26,315 nucleotides of DNA from DATADD01 sp046262355 (GTDB lineage Bacteria; Actinomycetota; CADDZG01; WHSQ01). Of the stretch, positions 25,660 through 26,315 are shown in pieces. The stretch's first letter is position 1, and each line of letters opens with the position of its first letter. The position numbers were made by a program, and so were the translations under genes. The notes beneath the pieces are model-generated. The model was not told the origin of the DNA. It saw only the letters and a program-made list of their open reading frames with translations, and ran no database searches. The DNA lies in contig JBHEMX010000048.1 in assembly GCA_046262355.1 (NCBI GenBank), positions 1 through 26,315 on the forward strand, written 5' to 3'.

Positions 25660-25672
25660 CGGATAGCATCCG
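25660..25672. promoter_or_regulatory. Palindrome CGGAT-AGC-ATCCG
   Basis: This 5-bp dyad with a 3-base centre has the same half-sites as 25587-25603. Two copies of one half-site pattern within 86 bp upstream of an operon fit a pair of operators, but GC-rich palindromes of this length can arise by chance. Confidence 0.35.
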
Positions 25673-25854
25673 CCCGGTAGCTCTCACCTTCATCTCGCCG
25701 ACATGGGGATCGCCGTGATCTCGTGGCGGATCTAGCGCGGCCACCTCGCCCGGCGTGTGAGCGTGACCAAGCTGGTCTCCGACCGCCCTCGAACATGCGG
25801 CGCGCAGGAGCCGAGGACCTTCTCCAGCGTGAGCCCGCCAAGAACGCCTTATCC

Positions 25855-25990
25855 GCCAAGGTACTTGGTGCCGTTGCCGCGTACGAGCGATCAATGATCA
25901 CTCTTCGGCTCAAGGGGGGCCGCGCGCGCCGACGAAGAGAGGGACAGTACGCGGGTGGCTACTCAAGCCGCTACGGGTGGCGGTTACAGG
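25855..25990 (+). pseudogene. Degenerate serine-recombinase fragment
   Basis: One frame encodes KVLGAVAAYERSMITLRLKG, then GRARRRREGQYAGGYSSRYGWR. This matches the helix E and hinge region of resolvase/serine-recombinase proteins, where VLGAVAEYERxMI is followed by R.GR...R.G and a PPYGYR-like stretch. The catalytic N-terminal part with the active Ser is not found upstream in any frame, and the frame ends at a TGA near 26067 without the recombinase domain. It is a relic of a mobile element beside the pilus operon. Confidence 0.6.
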
Positions 25991-26067
25991 CAGGTCGCTA
26001 CCTTAGCCCGGATCCACCGACCAGGCCCGAGAATCCACGCCAGATGACGCGTGACGGGGCGCGATGA

Positions 26068-26315
26068 CGGAAGGCTGGCCGTGTTGGTCGCCGTAACGGC
26101 GACGGACGTGGGCGCCAACTCGATCAACGCGTTAAGAGAAGGCTCCGAGCGCGTTCGGAACTAAAGCCGCGGGCCCGAGAGGTTGGGGAGTTTGCCGCTG
26201 ATTTAGGTCCGCAGCGGCAGAGAGATCGCGCGCAGGGCGACCAGTGCCGCCGAAAAACGGGCCGCCCACGGCCAATAGGTCGGCAGGTGCACGGTGTCTC
26301 TGCGCGCCGATGTCG
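26068..26315. other. Right edge, nothing recognised
   Basis: No supported gene, RNA or repeat is visible in this segment. Short open frames match nothing I know. It may be further decayed remnant of the element marked by the recombinase fragment. Confidence 0.4.

Larger units (their letters stand above)
25471..25854. promoter_or_regulatory. Upstream region of the Tad/Flp operon
   Basis: This non-coding stretch must hold the operon promoter. It contains two related palindromes (25587-25603 and 25660-25672, listed separately). I cannot assign -10/-35 boxes with confidence. A short LADMGIAVIS reading at 25694-25723 (plus strand) may belong to the decayed recombinase to its right, but lies in another frame. 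Confidence 0.4.

Overview
The window comes from a high-GC bacterium. A Tad/Flp pilus locus without a visible secretin, an AfsR/SARP-type regulator fused to a class III cyclase, and a PxKF-type secreted Ig-repeat protein together suggest an actinobacterium, probably a poorly cultured deep branch. That placement is inference; the window has no rRNA or other phylogenetic marker.

Left part (1-6351): a non-coding segment with an 18-bp inverted repeat (61-140), then two divergent genes. The minus-strand gene is a FAD-linked BBE-type oxidoreductase (496-1983). The plus-strand gene is a 1402-residue regulator (2143-6351) combining SARP-type winged helix, BTAD, class III nucleotide cyclase, AAA ATPase and TPR-like helices. 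Their 159-bp shared intergenic region carries three TCACNNNTC direct repeats at exact 11-bp spacing, a SARP-style operator layout.

Middle scar (6352-7823): no intact gene. It holds a possible recombinase C-terminal scrap, the 3' part of a tRNA-Lys(UUU) with no matching 5' part, and a decayed CBS-HEPN gene broken at a six-base homopolymer. It looks like the remains of a past integration.

Surface protein (7824-13982, minus): a 2052-residue secreted protein with about 21 Ig-like repeats and a C-terminal PxKF-type region. Its last 14 repeats are two copies of a seven-repeat block, 585 residues apart. Upstream of it is a broken remnant of another secreted protein (14237-14709).

Tad pilus operon (25470 down to 14842, minus): flp2, flp1, tadE, tadG-like, cpaB, cpaE/tadZ, cpaF/tadA, a vWA-TadB fusion and tadC, followed by a NarL-type histidine kinase and response regulator. 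Most junctions overlap or are under 110 bases. A strong 11-bp hairpin between flp1 and tadE could set pilin expression above that of the assembly proteins. No prepilin peptidase (tadV/cpaA) is in the window, so it must be encoded elsewhere. The kinase/regulator pair and the giant secreted protein suggest a surface-attachment module, but that link is inferred from position.

Right edge (25471-26315): an upstream region with two CGGAT/ATCCG palindromes and a degenerate serine-recombinase fragment. No wholly unknown multi-gene system is evident. The best leads are the SARP-like operator, the decayed CBS-HEPN/tRNA scar, the vWA-TadB fusion and the higher-order repeat of the giant protein.
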